DNA of 64,000 nucleotides from contig NZ_JAINWJ010000004.1 in the NCBI RefSeq assembly GCF_021021415.1, positions 62,001 to 126,000 on the forward strand. Direction: 5' to 3'. Positions 18,378 through 26,414 of the stretch are shown in pieces; the stretch's first letter is position 1, and the number at the start of each line of letters is the position of its first letter. The translations under genes and the position numbers were made by a program. Below the pieces are notes generated by a model, which worked only from the letters and a program-made list of their open reading frames with translations, made no database searches and was not told the DNA's origin. Origin of the DNA: Martelella mediterranea (GTDB lineage: Bacteria; Pseudomonadota; Alphaproteobacteria; Rhizobiales; Rhizobiaceae).

Positions 18378-19424
18378 GTGTCCCACGTAGAATCCCACTT
18401 CGCTCGCCTTCACGGCATTCATGACATCAGGGTCGAAACCGGTGTTGCGGCCCAGCCCGGCGACGGCGAGGTTCGTCTTCGTATGGCCAGGGGCGGGATA
18501 TGCGGATCGGATCTTCACTACTACGACCATGGCGGGGTGGGTACGATCCGCGTCCGCGAACCGATCATCCTTGGTCACGAAGCCTCGGGCTATGTCGAAG
18601 CAGCGGGCCGGGGCGCGGATCTTGCCGTCGGTACGCTGGTTGCGATCAATCCCAGTCAGCCCTGCGGCCGCTGCGACCGTTGCGCTGCCGGATTGCCGCG
18701 GCACTGCCGGAACATGCGCTTTCGCGGCAGCGCCATGTATATGCCCCATGAGCAGGGCCTCTATCGCAGCCGGTTGACCGTGCCGGCATCGCAATGCGTT
18801 GCCTTCCCGGAGGGCGCGGACCCTGGCGCGGCCGCGTGCACGGAACCGCTTGCCGTTTGCCTTCACGCCCTATCGCGGGTTCCGGGCAATCTTGGCGGAA
18901 AGCGGGTCTTGGTGACCGGAGCAGGTCCTATTGGCCTTTTGACGGCGGCAGCAGCCAAAGCAAAGGGGGCCGGCTTCGTTGCGATCACGGATGTGCAGGA
19001 CAAGCCGCTTGCGATTGCCACAAAAATGGGTGTCGACCAGACATTTTGCGTCGGAACGGACGCGAACTGGAGGGCGTCGCTGGGCGAAATGGATGTGGCG
19101 TTCGAATGCTCGGCTGCCGCAAGTGCAATCGAGGATGCGGTCGAGGCGCTCAAACCATGCGGCACTCTCGTAGAGGTCGGGGTTGCCGGCAACACCTCGC
19201 TTCCGCTTGGGCGGTTGGTCGCCAAGGAGATCACAATGATCGGGACCCATCGCTTCGACCAGGAATTTCAGGAAGCTGTCAGGATGATCGCCGATCAGAC
19301 GATCGACGTCGCGCCGATGATCACCGGCGTCTGGCCGCTGTCCCAGGTTCGGGAAGCGCTTGATGCGGCGCTTGATCGGGCACAAAACTCGAAGGTTCAG
19401 ATCAACCTTCAGGAGGTCAATTGA
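18378..19424 (+). CDS. Zinc-dependent medium-chain dehydrogenase, L-idonate 5-dehydrogenase-like
   Basis: A 348-residue MDR-family dehydrogenase. Seen: catalytic zinc Cys in GGICGSDLHYY near residue 39, LGHEASGYV with the second ligand His, structural zinc cluster CGRCDRCAAGLPRHC, and the NAD-binding VTGAGPIGLLTA near residue 178. The pattern FRGSAMYMPHEQGLY resembles idonate/sorbitol dehydrogenases, so oxidation of a sugar acid or polyol at C5 is likely. GTG 18378 is preceded by CAGGAG (18366-18371). It stands alone, upstream of an AraC-family gene. Confidence 0.78.
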   Translation: MSHVESHFARLHGIHDIRVETGVAAQPGDGEVRLRMARGGICGSDLHYYDHGGVGTIRVREPIILGHEASGYVEAAGRGADLAVGTLVAINPSQPCGRCDRCAAGLPRHCRNMRFRGSAMYMPHEQGLYRSRLTVPASQCVAFPEGADPGAAACTEPLAVCLHALSRVPGNLGGKRVLVTGAGPIGLLTAAAAKAKGAGFVAITDVQDKPLAIATKMGVDQTFCVGTDANWRASLGEMDVAFECSAAASAIEDAVEALKPCGTLVEVGVAGNTSLPLGRLVAKEITMIGTHRFDQEFQEAVRMIADQTIDVAPMITGVWPLSQVREALDAALDRAQNSKVQINLQEVN

Positions 19425-19469
19425 TGGTCAGGCCCGCAGGCGCATCGCCTTCGGAATCGTAGTTGCATA

Positions 19470-20249
19470 GTGTCACCCCCCGCGGTCCATAAGCGCGACC
19501 GCCAGCTCGAGACGTTGTCGACCGCGGCAACCGCCGGCCAGGCGTTACTTTTGGCGCTGGATCGATGGCGGTTTCCGGCCTATCTTGGTCCCATGAGCTA
19601 CCCCGCCGATGAGAGTGGTCCGCGTGTTCATCGCTGGACCTATACCGCCGAGGCAGACGAAGTGGCGCTCGTTCTGCCTGATGGATGCATCGATATACTT
19701 GTCTCCTGGAGCGACAGGATCGGACATGCGCTGATTGGCGTCACCGATTTGGACTTCGCGCCAAGGCAAGTGAAGCTTCCGGCCGGAACGTCTTTGATCG
19801 GCTATCGGTTGCGGCCCGGGGCCACCATCCGTCTCGACGACGTCCAGTTCGGACGCGACGACCTCTGCGGTCTGGAAGCAGAGATCGACGACAGGGTCAG
19901 CTACGACCAGGAAGCTTCCGAGATCATTGATATTCTCGGCCTTCCCGACAGCAGCGTGGAGTGGGCGGCCAGGCAGCAGGGGGTGTCGGAGCGAAGCCTG
20001 CAACGTCATTTCAGGAAACTCTCCCTGCCGTCTCCGGCCTTCTGGCGACAGCTGGGACGAGCCAGGCGGGCGGTGCAGGCCTTGCCATGTCGCGCTCCGA
20101 TCGCAGAGATTGCGCTCGAATATGGCTACAGCGATCAGGCGCATATGACGCGGGAGTTCGTCCGGTGGTTTGGATGGACTCCCGCGCAGCTTCGCCAACA
20201 ATCAGGCGCGATGAACGATCTGGCGCAGCCCGGCCTGGGCAACTGGTGA
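19470..20249 (+). CDS. AraC-family transcriptional regulator
   Basis: Up to 259 residues. Seen: N-terminal ligand-like domain with VLPDGCIDILVSW and GYRLRPGAT (DUF6597 type), then a C-terminal HTH with AARQQGVSERSLQRHFRKL and the second helix IAEIALEYGYSDQAHMTREFVRWFG. Start is uncertain: GTG 19470 gives 259 residues, ATG 19593 gives 218; neither has a clear ribosome site. Its 3' end overlaps the convergent DUF1801 gene by 48 bp. The target is unknown; the neighbouring dehydrogenase is one candidate. Confidence 0.8.
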   Translation: MSPPAVHKRDRQLETLSTAATAGQALLLALDRWRFPAYLGPMSYPADESGPRVHRWTYTAEADEVALVLPDGCIDILVSWSDRIGHALIGVTDLDFAPRQVKLPAGTSLIGYRLRPGATIRLDDVQFGRDDLCGLEAEIDDRVSYDQEASEIIDILGLPDSSVEWAARQQGVSERSLQRHFRKLSLPSPAFWRQLGRARRAVQALPCRAPIAEIALEYGYSDQAHMTREFVRWFGWTPAQLRQQSGAMNDLAQPGLGNW

Positions 20250-20570
20250 AAGCGTGTCGCCCTGAAGCCTGAACGCCTGACTTAGAAAGGCGTCGCACCG
20301 TTTTTCCGCAATGTCCGACAATCGGTTGATTTTTATGTGACGGCGATGTTTGCCGCTGCCTTCCAGAATTCGGTCCGGATCGTTCAATCGCGCGCCATGG
20401 GTGAATTCCAGCGAAACGTGGTTTGTATGGGTAAAGATGCCGCAGAACTGCGATTTGGTCTGCCCAGGGACGCTCTCGAAGACGAGGCCGCCATATTTTT
20501 CGACGCCTGCAGCACCGGGCTCGACCTTCAGGATCGCGGCTTTCAGCCGCTCGATGATTTCGTCCATCAT
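20202..20570 (-). CDS. DUF1801 (YdhG-like) domain protein
   Basis: A 122-residue small protein. Seen: YGGLVFESVPGQTKSQFCGIF and LEFTHGARLNDPDRILEGSG followed by KHRRHIKI, the hallmark core of DUF1801/YdhG proteins, a family related to the iron chaperone frataxin fold. No catalytic residues are known. It follows the VOC gene by 4 bp and probably shares its transcript. Its 3' end overlaps the AraC gene on the other strand. Confidence 0.75.
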   Translation of the reverse strand: MMDEIIERLKAAILKVEPGAAGVEKYGGLVFESVPGQTKSQFCGIFTHTNHVSLEFTHGARLNDPDRILEGSGKHRRHIKINRLSDIAEKRCDAFLSQAFRLQGDTLSPVAQAGLRQIVHRA

Positions 20571-20574
20571 CCTG

Positions 20575-20964
20575 TCACCCCGGCAGTTGCACTGCGGAGC
20601 AAATCTCGATCAGGTAGCCGTTCGGATCAGCCACATATGAGGTCGTCTGCCCCCATGGCTCGTCCCGCACGTCCTGAACGAGCGTGGCGCCGGCATCGAC
20701 TGCCCTTTTCAAGGCGCTCGCGACGTCATCCGTTTCGAAGGCGATCTCGAATGTGGGGGCATCCGGCCTTGGTGAAGCCGGGTTCTTGTCGAGCTGGCGC
20801 ATCAGCGCTTTCGAGGAAAAGGCGAGCTTGGTCTCGCCGGTCGCCAGTTCGCCGTAGTCGCCGCTTTCGTGGAGAAAGGCGCGTTCAAAGCCGAACGCCT
20901 TCTCGAAGAAGTCCACGGATGCCGGGACGTCATCCACGTACAAGATTGTGTAGCGAAATATCAT
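20575..20964 (-). CDS. VOC family protein (glyoxalase/bleomycin-resistance fold)
   Basis: A 129-residue protein of the vicinal-oxygen-chelate fold. Seen: IFRYTILYVDDVPASVDFFEKAFGF at the N-terminus, E-rich middle, and WGQTTSYVADPNGYLIEIC at the C-terminus with the metal-type Glu in LIEIC. The open frame extends 28 residues upstream but the family start is the ATG at 20964, preceded by GAGG. Members range from glyoxalases to antibiotic-binding proteins; the specific role is not readable. Confidence 0.82.
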   Translation of the reverse strand: MIFRYTILYVDDVPASVDFFEKAFGFERAFLHESGDYGELATGETKLAFSSKALMRQLDKNPASPRPDAPTFEIAFETDDVASALKRAVDAGATLVQDVRDEPWGQTTSYVADPNGYLIEICSAVQLPG

Positions 20965-21099
20965 TTCAGGAGCCTCAGACTGGGTTGGTTCACATTCGCT
21001 GTAATCCCATCGGCATGACACGTCTTGAAGAAATCCGACACTACGCAATCATGCGAACGCCGTCATCGACGAACTCTTTTGCCGTCCAAATGCCAACGC

Positions 21100-21209
21100 G
21101 CTCCCTGCAGGCCAACCGGACCACAGCATTCGGAGTCGCCGTGACCGATGCCAGGCAACCGGTGGTTTCGTTTGAGGAAGGTCTGCGCGAATTGCGGGCG
21201 CTTCGGTGA
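21100..21209 (+). pseudogene. Remnant of the 3' end of an NAD-dependent epimerase gene
   Basis: Bases 21161-21209 encode PVVSFEEGLRELRALR followed by a stop, nearly identical to the C-terminus of the epimerase at 35072 (PVISFEEGLSELRARR). DNA matches closely over about 45 bases. Just upstream, VTDARQ aligns with the residues before that motif if about 12 bases (the LGYR codons) are deleted. No intact gene is present, so this is the leftover of a second copy or a relative. Confidence 0.6.
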
Positions 21210-21242
21210 CCGCCCGTGATCGGAAGTCGACGGGCGCTTTCG

Positions 21243-21659
21243 TTATTGCGGGGACCGTTCCGGCATGAGTTGATCGAGGGTCACCTCGGCAAACTGCGCC
21301 AGAAACAGCGATTCCGCCTGTTCCATCGTGTCTGAAAGCGCCGCGTTGACGCGTTCCTGAACCTTGCAATCGGGATGCGCGTTGCGGTTTCCGATGGCAA
21401 ACAAAGTGGGCCGGCCAAGGGCCTCGTAAACGGCGAGCAGCGTGATCTGGTGGAGCGGCCGCGCAAGTTGCCAGCCGCCGCCGTGGCCCTTTCCGGATTT
21501 GACATGGCCGGCCTCGCGCAGGCCCGCCATCGTCCGGCGAAACACGGCCGGGTTGGTGCCCATGCTTTTTGCCAGCGCCGCCGAGGTCAACGGCTTGTCG
21601 ACCTGGCCCATATGCAGCAGCACGTGCAGCACATCCGACAGGCGGGTATCCTTGTTCAT
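21243..21659 (-). CDS. Rrf2-family transcriptional regulator
   Basis: A 138-residue winged-helix regulator. Seen: LSDVLHVLLHMGQ, then LTSAALAKSMGTNPAVFRRTMAGLREAGHV (recognition helix) and KGHGGGWQLARPLHQITL (wing). Only one Cys (in NAHPDCKV) is present, so it lacks the three-cysteine iron-sulfur ligand set of IscR/NsrR and probably senses through another signal. It is divergent from a methyltransferase gene with a long inverted repeat between them, its likely operator. Confidence 0.88.
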   Translation of the reverse strand: MNKDTRLSDVLHVLLHMGQVDKPLTSAALAKSMGTNPAVFRRTMAGLREAGHVKSGKGHGGGWQLARPLHQITLLAVYEALGRPTLFAIGNRNAHPDCKVQERVNAALSDTMEQAESLFLAQFAEVTLDQLMPERSPQ

Positions 21660-21681
21660 CCTGCATTTGCTCCACGGTTCT

Positions 21682-21740
21682 TATGTATCAGTTGTTGATG
21701 CATGAAATCGGACCTGATATGTAGCTCCAACTGATACATA
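21682..21740. promoter_or_regulatory. 13-bp inverted repeat in the Rrf2-methyltransferase divergent promoter
   Basis: TATGTATCAGTTG (21682-21694) is the exact reverse complement of CAACTGATACATA (21728-21740), with 33 bases between. A third related half, CTGATATGTA, lies at 21714-21723. The arms flank both gene starts (21659 on the minus strand, 21754 on the plus strand), which fits cooperative binding by the Rrf2 protein. Confidence 0.65.
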
Positions 21741-21753
21741 TCATGAGGCCGCG

Positions 21754-22485
21754 ATGTCCAGCACAGACAGTTCCTTTTCAGCCGGTTCGCCTGCGGCCAG
21801 AGAGCCAACGGCAGCCGCAAAGGCCTTCTCCGACCCGGGCGCGGTATCATCCTATGTCAGCGATACGCCCAGAAAGGTGCCCGGTCTCGCCGATCTGCAC
21901 CGCATGACCACACTTCTGCTCGACGAGCACGCGCCGGAGGCCGCCCATATTCTCGTGGTTGGCGCTGGCGGCGGCCTGGAACTGAAGGCGATGGCGGAAG
22001 CGCGGCCCGGCTGGCGGTTTGACGGCGTCGATCCCTCGGCAGCGATGCTGGATATCGCCCGGCAAGTGACCGCGCCCCATGCCGGGCGGATCGCGCTTCT
22101 CGAAGGGACCGTCGATCAAACCGGGGCCGGCCCTTACGATGGCGCGACATGCCTGCTCACCCTGCATTTCCTCGACAGGGACGCGCGCCTGCACACGCTG
22201 CAGGAAATCCGTCGCCGCCTAAAGCCGGGCGGCGTGATCGTGGTCGCGCACCACGCCGCACCTGACGGGAATGCCGGTCTCTGGCTGGAGCGTTCCGCCG
22301 CCTTCGCCAATCGCGCCGATGCCGATCGCGTTGGCGCGGCCGCATCGGCAAAGGCGATGCGCGCGCAGTTGCCGCTCCTTGCGCCAGACGAGGAAGAAGC
22401 GCTGTTGCGGGAAGCCGGGTTTTCGGCGCCGGCCTTGTTCTATGCCGCCTTCTCGTTTCGCGGCTGGGTCGCAATCGCCGGCTGA
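21754..22485 (+). CDS. Class I SAM-dependent methyltransferase
   Basis: A 243-residue methyltransferase. Seen: LVVGAGGGLELKAMAEARPGW (SAM-binding motif I), DGVDPSAAML (acidic loop), GTVDQTGAGPYDGATCLLTLHFL (motif IV region) and RRLKPGGVIVVAHH (motif VI). Substrate cannot be inferred; similar proteins are annotated as generic type 11/12 methyltransferases. It is divergent from the Rrf2 regulator and probably its main target. Confidence 0.85.
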   Translation: MSSTDSSFSAGSPAAREPTAAAKAFSDPGAVSSYVSDTPRKVPGLADLHRMTTLLLDEHAPEAAHILVVGAGGGLELKAMAEARPGWRFDGVDPSAAMLDIARQVTAPHAGRIALLEGTVDQTGAGPYDGATCLLTLHFLDRDARLHTLQEIRRRLKPGGVIVVAHHAAPDGNAGLWLERSAAFANRADADRVGAAASAKAMRAQLPLLAPDEEEALLREAGFSAPALFYAAFSFRGWVAIAG

Positions 22486-22544
22486 CGGTCGCCGCGATCC
22501 CACGAAAGCCGGTGCGGCGTCGATCAAACGCTGCGATTTCGCCG

Positions 22545-22946
22545 CTACGCCGCCGTCTCCGGAATGCGGGCAATCACCTTGATTTCCACGTCGAAACCGG
22601 CAAGCCAGTTGACGCCGACAGCGGTCCAGTTCGGGTAGGGCGCTTCGGGAAACACCTCGTTCTTCACCTCCATGAAGTCCGCGAACTGGCGTTCGGGGTC
22701 GGTGTGAAAGCTGGTCACGTCGACGATGTCCTCAAGCCCGCACCCGGCAGACGCCAGGACCGCCTTCAGGTTGGTGAAAGCCTGCCGCGCCTGTTGCCGG
22801 TAATCCGGCTCCGGGCTGCCATCGGCTCGGCTGCCGACCTGGCCGGATACGAAAAGCAGGTCGCCCGACCGGATGGCCGCGGAATAGCCGTGCGCCTCGT
22901 AAAGGGCGTGCCGGTTTGCGGGGAAGACGGGTTCTGGCTTGGTCAT
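22545..22946 (-). CDS. RidA family protein (YjgF/YER057c/UK114)
   Basis: A 133-residue protein of the RidA superfamily, which in RidA itself hydrolyses reactive enamine/imine intermediates. Seen: SGDLLFVSGQVG, QQARQAFTNLKAVLASAGCGLEDIVDVTSF and a C-terminal VEIKVIARI. The catalytic Arg of true RidA, expected in the RVEIE-type strand region, is not evident: the last motif reads NWTAVGVNWLAGFDVEIKV, so it may belong to a Rid subgroup without imine deaminase activity. The long upstream extension of the frame crosses the TetR operators and is rejected; start ATG at 22946. Confidence 0.83.
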   Translation of the reverse strand: MTKPEPVFPANRHALYEAHGYSAAIRSGDLLFVSGQVGSRADGSPEPDYRQQARQAFTNLKAVLASAGCGLEDIVDVTSFHTDPERQFADFMEVKNEVFPEAPYPNWTAVGVNWLAGFDVEIKVIARIPETAA

Positions 22947-23000
22947 TGTCTGGCTCCATTGGCTGGCGTGTTTCGGCCTTCTCAGTCTGCGCGTGAAATG

Positions 23001-23044
23001 ATATACGCAGCGTATGTCAAATAATACACATACGCTGCGTATGT
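23001..23044. promoter_or_regulatory. Twin TetR operators between ridA-like and tetR genes
   Basis: Two near-perfect palindromes, ATATACGCAGCGTATGT (23001-23017) and ACATACGCTGCGTATGT (23028-23044), share the core ATACGC-N-GCGTAT and are centred 27 bp apart. They lie between the divergent RidA-like gene (start 22946) and TetR gene (start 23083), as expected for a TetR repressor controlling both promoters. Confidence 0.8.
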
Positions 23045-23082
23045 CAATGGGTATGCGCCAGCGTTGGAAGACGGAGCACGAT

Positions 23083-23673
23083 ATGGCCTCGATGACCCGA
23101 TCTGAGATGATGGAAAAAACCCGCGCCAAGCTGATTGCCGCGGCGCGGCGGGCCTTTGCGGAAAAAGGCTTCGCCGCCGCGTCCATGGACGATCTGACGG
23201 CGGCCGCAGGACTGACCCGCGGTGCACTCTACCATAATTTCGGCGACAAGAAGGGTTTGCTGGCGGCCGTGGTCGCCCAGGTCGACGGCGAGATCGCGGC
23301 GAGGGCCCGGGAGGCGAGCCGGCATGTGGAGGGCGTGTGGGAGGCGCTTCTGGCCGAGGGCGTGACCTATATCGAACTGTCGCTCGAACCCGAGGTGCAG
23401 CGCATTGTCCTGCTGGACGGGCCCGCCTTTCTCGGCGACCCGTCGCACTGGCCAAGCCAGAGTGCCTGCCTTGAGGAGACCAAACTGGCGCTTGCCGAGC
23501 TGATTGACGCCGGCATCGTCAAAAATGTGGATGTCGAGGCGGCCGCGCGATTGCTGAACGGAGCGGCGCTCAATGCTGCGCTCTGGGTGTCGGCCAGCGA
23601 CAGGCCGGAGGAAACCCTTGTCGGGGCCATCGAGGCTTTCACCGCACTGGCGTCGGGACTTCTTGCCGACTGA
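23083..23673 (+). CDS. TetR-family transcriptional regulator
   Basis: A 196-residue repressor. Seen: N-terminal HTH with KLIAAARRAFAEKGFAAASMDDLTAAAGLTRGALYHNFGDKKGL, then a helical ligand domain. The frame is open from 23014, but that would place the start inside an operator; ATG 23083 has GGAAGACGGAG upstream and is preferred. It should repress itself and the divergent RidA-like gene through the twin operators at 23001-23044. Ligand unknown. Confidence 0.9.
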   Translation: MASMTRSEMMEKTRAKLIAAARRAFAEKGFAAASMDDLTAAAGLTRGALYHNFGDKKGLLAAVVAQVDGEIAARAREASRHVEGVWEALLAEGVTYIELSLEPEVQRIVLLDGPAFLGDPSHWPSQSACLEETKLALAELIDAGIVKNVDVEAAARLLNGAALNAALWVSASDRPEETLVGAIEAFTALASGLLAD

Positions 23674-23752
23674 GCTCGGCTCTTTTCGGGCCGGAACAGG
23701 GCCGTCCGCGCGGGCCGCATTGCCGCGACCCCGCGCTTTGCTTGCCTATCAC

Positions 23753-24346
23753 TCAGCTATGGCGGATTTCCGTGCCGAGGACCTTGAGGCATTCCCGCAT
23801 GAAGGCGGCCAGCCCGGTCCAGCCCTTGGCCGATACCATCGTGCCATCGACATAGGCCTCTTTCGGCTCGACGTCGATATAGGTGCCGCCGACCGCCGCG
23901 ACCTCCGGGGCGCAGGCGCCGAGACCGGCGACCTTGCGGCCCTTGAGCACGCCGGGCACGGCCATCAGGATCTGCACGCCGTGGCAGATCGTGAAGATCG
24001 GCTTGCCGGCATCGTGGAAATGCCGGACCATCGCCTGGATGCGCGGATCGGTCCGGATATATTCCGGTCCGCGGCCGCCCGCGGCATAGACCGCGTCATA
24101 GCTGTCGAGCTCGGCCTCGGCCTCGGAGAAGGTCTTGTTGATCTCGGCGAAATGGCCGGGCTTTTCGGTATAGGTCTGGTCGCCCTCGAAATCGTGGAGC
24201 GATGTCTTGATCAGGTCGCCTTCGCTCTTGTCCGGGCAGACGACGTGAACCGTGTGGCCGACGGCCTCCATGCCCTGTTGATAGACGTAGATTTCATATT
24301 CTTCCGTGAATTCGCCGGTGAGCATGAGGATTTTCTTGCCGCTCAT
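23753..24346 (-). CDS. DJ-1/PfpI family protein
   Basis: A 197-residue class I glutamine-amidotransferase-like protein. Seen: KKILMLTGEFTEEYE at the N-terminus, AVYAAGGRGPEYI with the elbow region, and the nucleophile Cys in FTICHGVQIL near residue 121, followed by KGWTGLAAFM. Relatives act as glyoxalase III, deglycase or protease; which one is not readable. It is 67 bp downstream of the sugar-importer binding protein and probably belongs to that operon. Confidence 0.82.
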   Translation of the reverse strand: MSGKKILMLTGEFTEEYEIYVYQQGMEAVGHTVHVVCPDKSEGDLIKTSLHDFEGDQTYTEKPGHFAEINKTFSEAEAELDSYDAVYAAGGRGPEYIRTDPRIQAMVRHFHDAGKPIFTICHGVQILMAVPGVLKGRKVAGLGACAPEVAAVGGTYIDVEPKEAYVDGTMVSAKGWTGLAAFMRECLKVLGTEIRHS

Positions 24347-24374
24347 CTCGATCTCCTGATTATGGGATTGATCC

Positions 24375-24400
24375 GTCCGGCCGCCGCAAGACGGCCGGAC
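24375..24400 (-). terminator. Hairpin after the sugar-binding-protein gene
   Basis: GTCCGGCCG (24375-24383) and CGGCCGGAC (24392-24400) form a perfect 9-bp stem with an 8-base loop, just 3' of the binding-protein stop codon on the minus strand. There is no T-run, so it is more likely an RNA-stability or attenuation element before the PfpI gene than a full terminator. Confidence 0.5.
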
Positions 24401-24413
24401 AGGGTGTTTCGGT

Positions 24414-25379
24414 TCAGAACGGGGAGTCGGGGAAGTAGAACTGGTCCGCGTTCTCGGGCGTGATCAGCGGGGCGTCCAGCTTGAACGATCCGCGCATCGG
24501 CGCCTGGCCCGCGAACTGCGCCGCGGTCATGTACATGGCCGAGGCGATCATCGACGGCGGGTAGGGCGTGGAGATGGGGGTGCGCTCGTCGCCCGCCTGC
24601 ACCATCTCGATCACCTGTTTCATGCCGTTGCCGCCAAGCGCGTACTGGACGTCTTCCCGTCCGGCCTGATCGACGGCCTCGATCACGCCGAGCAGCATGT
24701 CATCATCATTGGCCCAGACCGCATCGATATTCGGATAGCGCGCCAGATAGTCCTGCATCAGGGTGAACGCTTCGTCCTGGTTCCAGTTGGCATACTGCAT
24801 ATCGAGGATTTCGATGTCGGTCTGGTCGATGACATCCTTGAAGCCCTTGATGCGTTCGTCATCGATCACGGTGGGGATGCCGCGCAGCACGACAATCTCG
24901 CCTTCGCCGCCGAGTTTGTCGACCAGCCACTTTGCCGTGTTCGCGCCAACGGCGATGTTGTCGCCGGCGACATAAAGGTCCTGGATCGACGGGTCGGAAA
25001 GACCCCGGTCGACCACGGTGATGAAGGTGCCATTCGAGGCGACCTGCTCCACCGGCCCGGTCAGTTCCTCCGACGTGAAGGGCAGGATGACAAGCGCGTC
25101 GAGCTCGTTCGTCGCCGACAGGTCCTCGAGCGAAGACACCTGCGCGGTCGCCGACGAAGCTGTCGAGACGATGATGTCGATGTTCGGGAATGCGGCCTCG
25201 ATCTGCTTTTCCGCCTGCTCGGCGTGGTAGACGACGCCGCCCGTCCAGCCATGCGTGGCCGCCGGCACGGAGACCGCGATGGTGAATTCCTTGTCCTGGG
25301 CAATAGCTGCTTGCCCGAACAGCGTTCCCGCCATCACTGTGGCTGACAGGAGCGCCAGCCTTCCAGTCTTGATTGTCAT
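24414..25379 (-). CDS. Sugar ABC transporter substrate-binding protein (RbsB-like)
   Basis: A 321-residue periplasmic binding protein of the ribose/galactose (Peripla_BP_4) type. Seen: signal peptide ending near QAAIAQDKE, then FTIAVSVPAATHGWTGGVVYHAE, DALVILPFTSEELTGPV and VWANDDDMLLGVIEAVDQAG, the family hinge segment. It is the third gene of an ATPase-permease-SBP operon read leftwards. A sugar, sugar acid or sugar alcohol is the probable ligand; the divergent dehydrogenase operon is the natural place to look for it. Confidence 0.88.
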   Translation of the reverse strand: MTIKTGRLALLSATVMAGTLFGQAAIAQDKEFTIAVSVPAATHGWTGGVVYHAEQAEKQIEAAFPNIDIIVSTASSATAQVSSLEDLSATNELDALVILPFTSEELTGPVEQVASNGTFITVVDRGLSDPSIQDLYVAGDNIAVGANTAKWLVDKLGGEGEIVVLRGIPTVIDDERIKGFKDVIDQTDIEILDMQYANWNQDEAFTLMQDYLARYPNIDAVWANDDDMLLGVIEAVDQAGREDVQYALGGNGMKQVIEMVQAGDERTPISTPYPPSMIASAMYMTAAQFAGQAPMRGSFKLDAPLITPENADQFYFPDSPF

Positions 25380-25418
25380 AGTTTCCTCCTCCTCAGTTAA
25401 GATATGAGCCTCGCCGTT

Positions 25419-26414
25419 TCAGCGAGAGCTGGTGAAGCGGTGAGCCAGCATGGCGATGATGATGATCGCCCCCTGGACCGCGGCCACGAGGTATTCCGAC
25501 ACCATGTCCGAAAGAACCATGACGTTGGCGATAACCTCGAGAATGAGCGCGCCGGCAACGGTGCCCCAGATATGGGCCTTGCCGCCGCGCAGAAGCGTGC
25601 CGCCGATAACGACGGCGGTGATGACCTGTAGCTCCCAGAGCTGACCGGTGGTCGGCGTGGCGGCGCCAAGGCGCGGGACGTAGCAGATCGCGGCAACGGC
25701 GACGCAGAAGCCCTGTATGACGAAGGCCATGGTCCTGATCCGGCCGACATGAACGCCGGAAAACCGCGCGACGTCGGAGTTCGAGCCGACGGCGGTGACG
25801 CGGCGGCCGTATTTCGTCCGGTAGAGGATGAACGCGCCGAGCAGGGCGATCACGATGGTGATCAGCACCGGATAGGGAATGCCGAGGAAATCGCCGAAAT
25901 AGACGGGCCGGTAGGCACTCCTGAGGCTGCGATCGATGGACAGCGAGCCGCCGTCGGTCATGTAGGTGATGAAGGCCCGGAAAATCCCCATCGTGCCGAG
26001 GGTGACGATGAAGGGCTCGATCCGCCCCACGGTGATGATCAGCCCGTTCAGCAGGCCGCAGAGCGAACCCACGACCAGTGCGACGAGCGCGCCCGCCGGG
26101 ATCGCCCAGGGGCCAAGGTAAGGGACGAGCGCATTCATCGCCATGATCATGATGCCGACGACGAAGGCCAGCATCGAGCCAACGGACAGATCCAGCCCTC
26201 CGGTCGCGATCACGAAGGTTGCGCCGACGCCGATAATGGCGATGAAGGCGCTGCGCGTGATGACGTTCAGGATATTGTTCGTCGCCATGAAGTTGGAATT
26301 GATCATCGTGCCCAGCAGCACGATCAATGCCAGGGCGATGAACGGAGCGAGATCGCTCCAGCGGATCTTGAAGCCTTCTCTTTCCGGAAGCGTTGTTATG
26401 TCTGCGCTGCTCAT
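25419..26414 (-). CDS. Sugar ABC transporter permease (RbsC-like)
   Basis: A 331-residue inner-membrane permease with many hydrophobic helices. Seen: TRSAFIAIIGVGATFVIATGGLDLSVGSMLAF, the RbsC-family signature, and GLLNGLIITVGRIEPFIVTLGTMG, plus a C-terminal VIGGTLLRGGKAHIWGTVAGAL. It overlaps the ATPase gene upstream by 4 bp. Works as a homodimeric channel with the RbsA-like ATPase. Confidence 0.9.
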   Translation of the reverse strand: MSSADITTLPEREGFKIRWSDLAPFIALALIVLLGTMINSNFMATNNILNVITRSAFIAIIGVGATFVIATGGLDLSVGSMLAFVVGIMIMAMNALVPYLGPWAIPAGALVALVVGSLCGLLNGLIITVGRIEPFIVTLGTMGIFRAFITYMTDGGSLSIDRSLRSAYRPVYFGDFLGIPYPVLITIVIALLGAFILYRTKYGRRVTAVGSNSDVARFSGVHVGRIRTMAFVIQGFCVAVAAICYVPRLGAATPTTGQLWELQVITAVVIGGTLLRGGKAHIWGTVAGALILEVIANVMVLSDMVSEYLVAAVQGAIIIIAMLAHRFTSSR

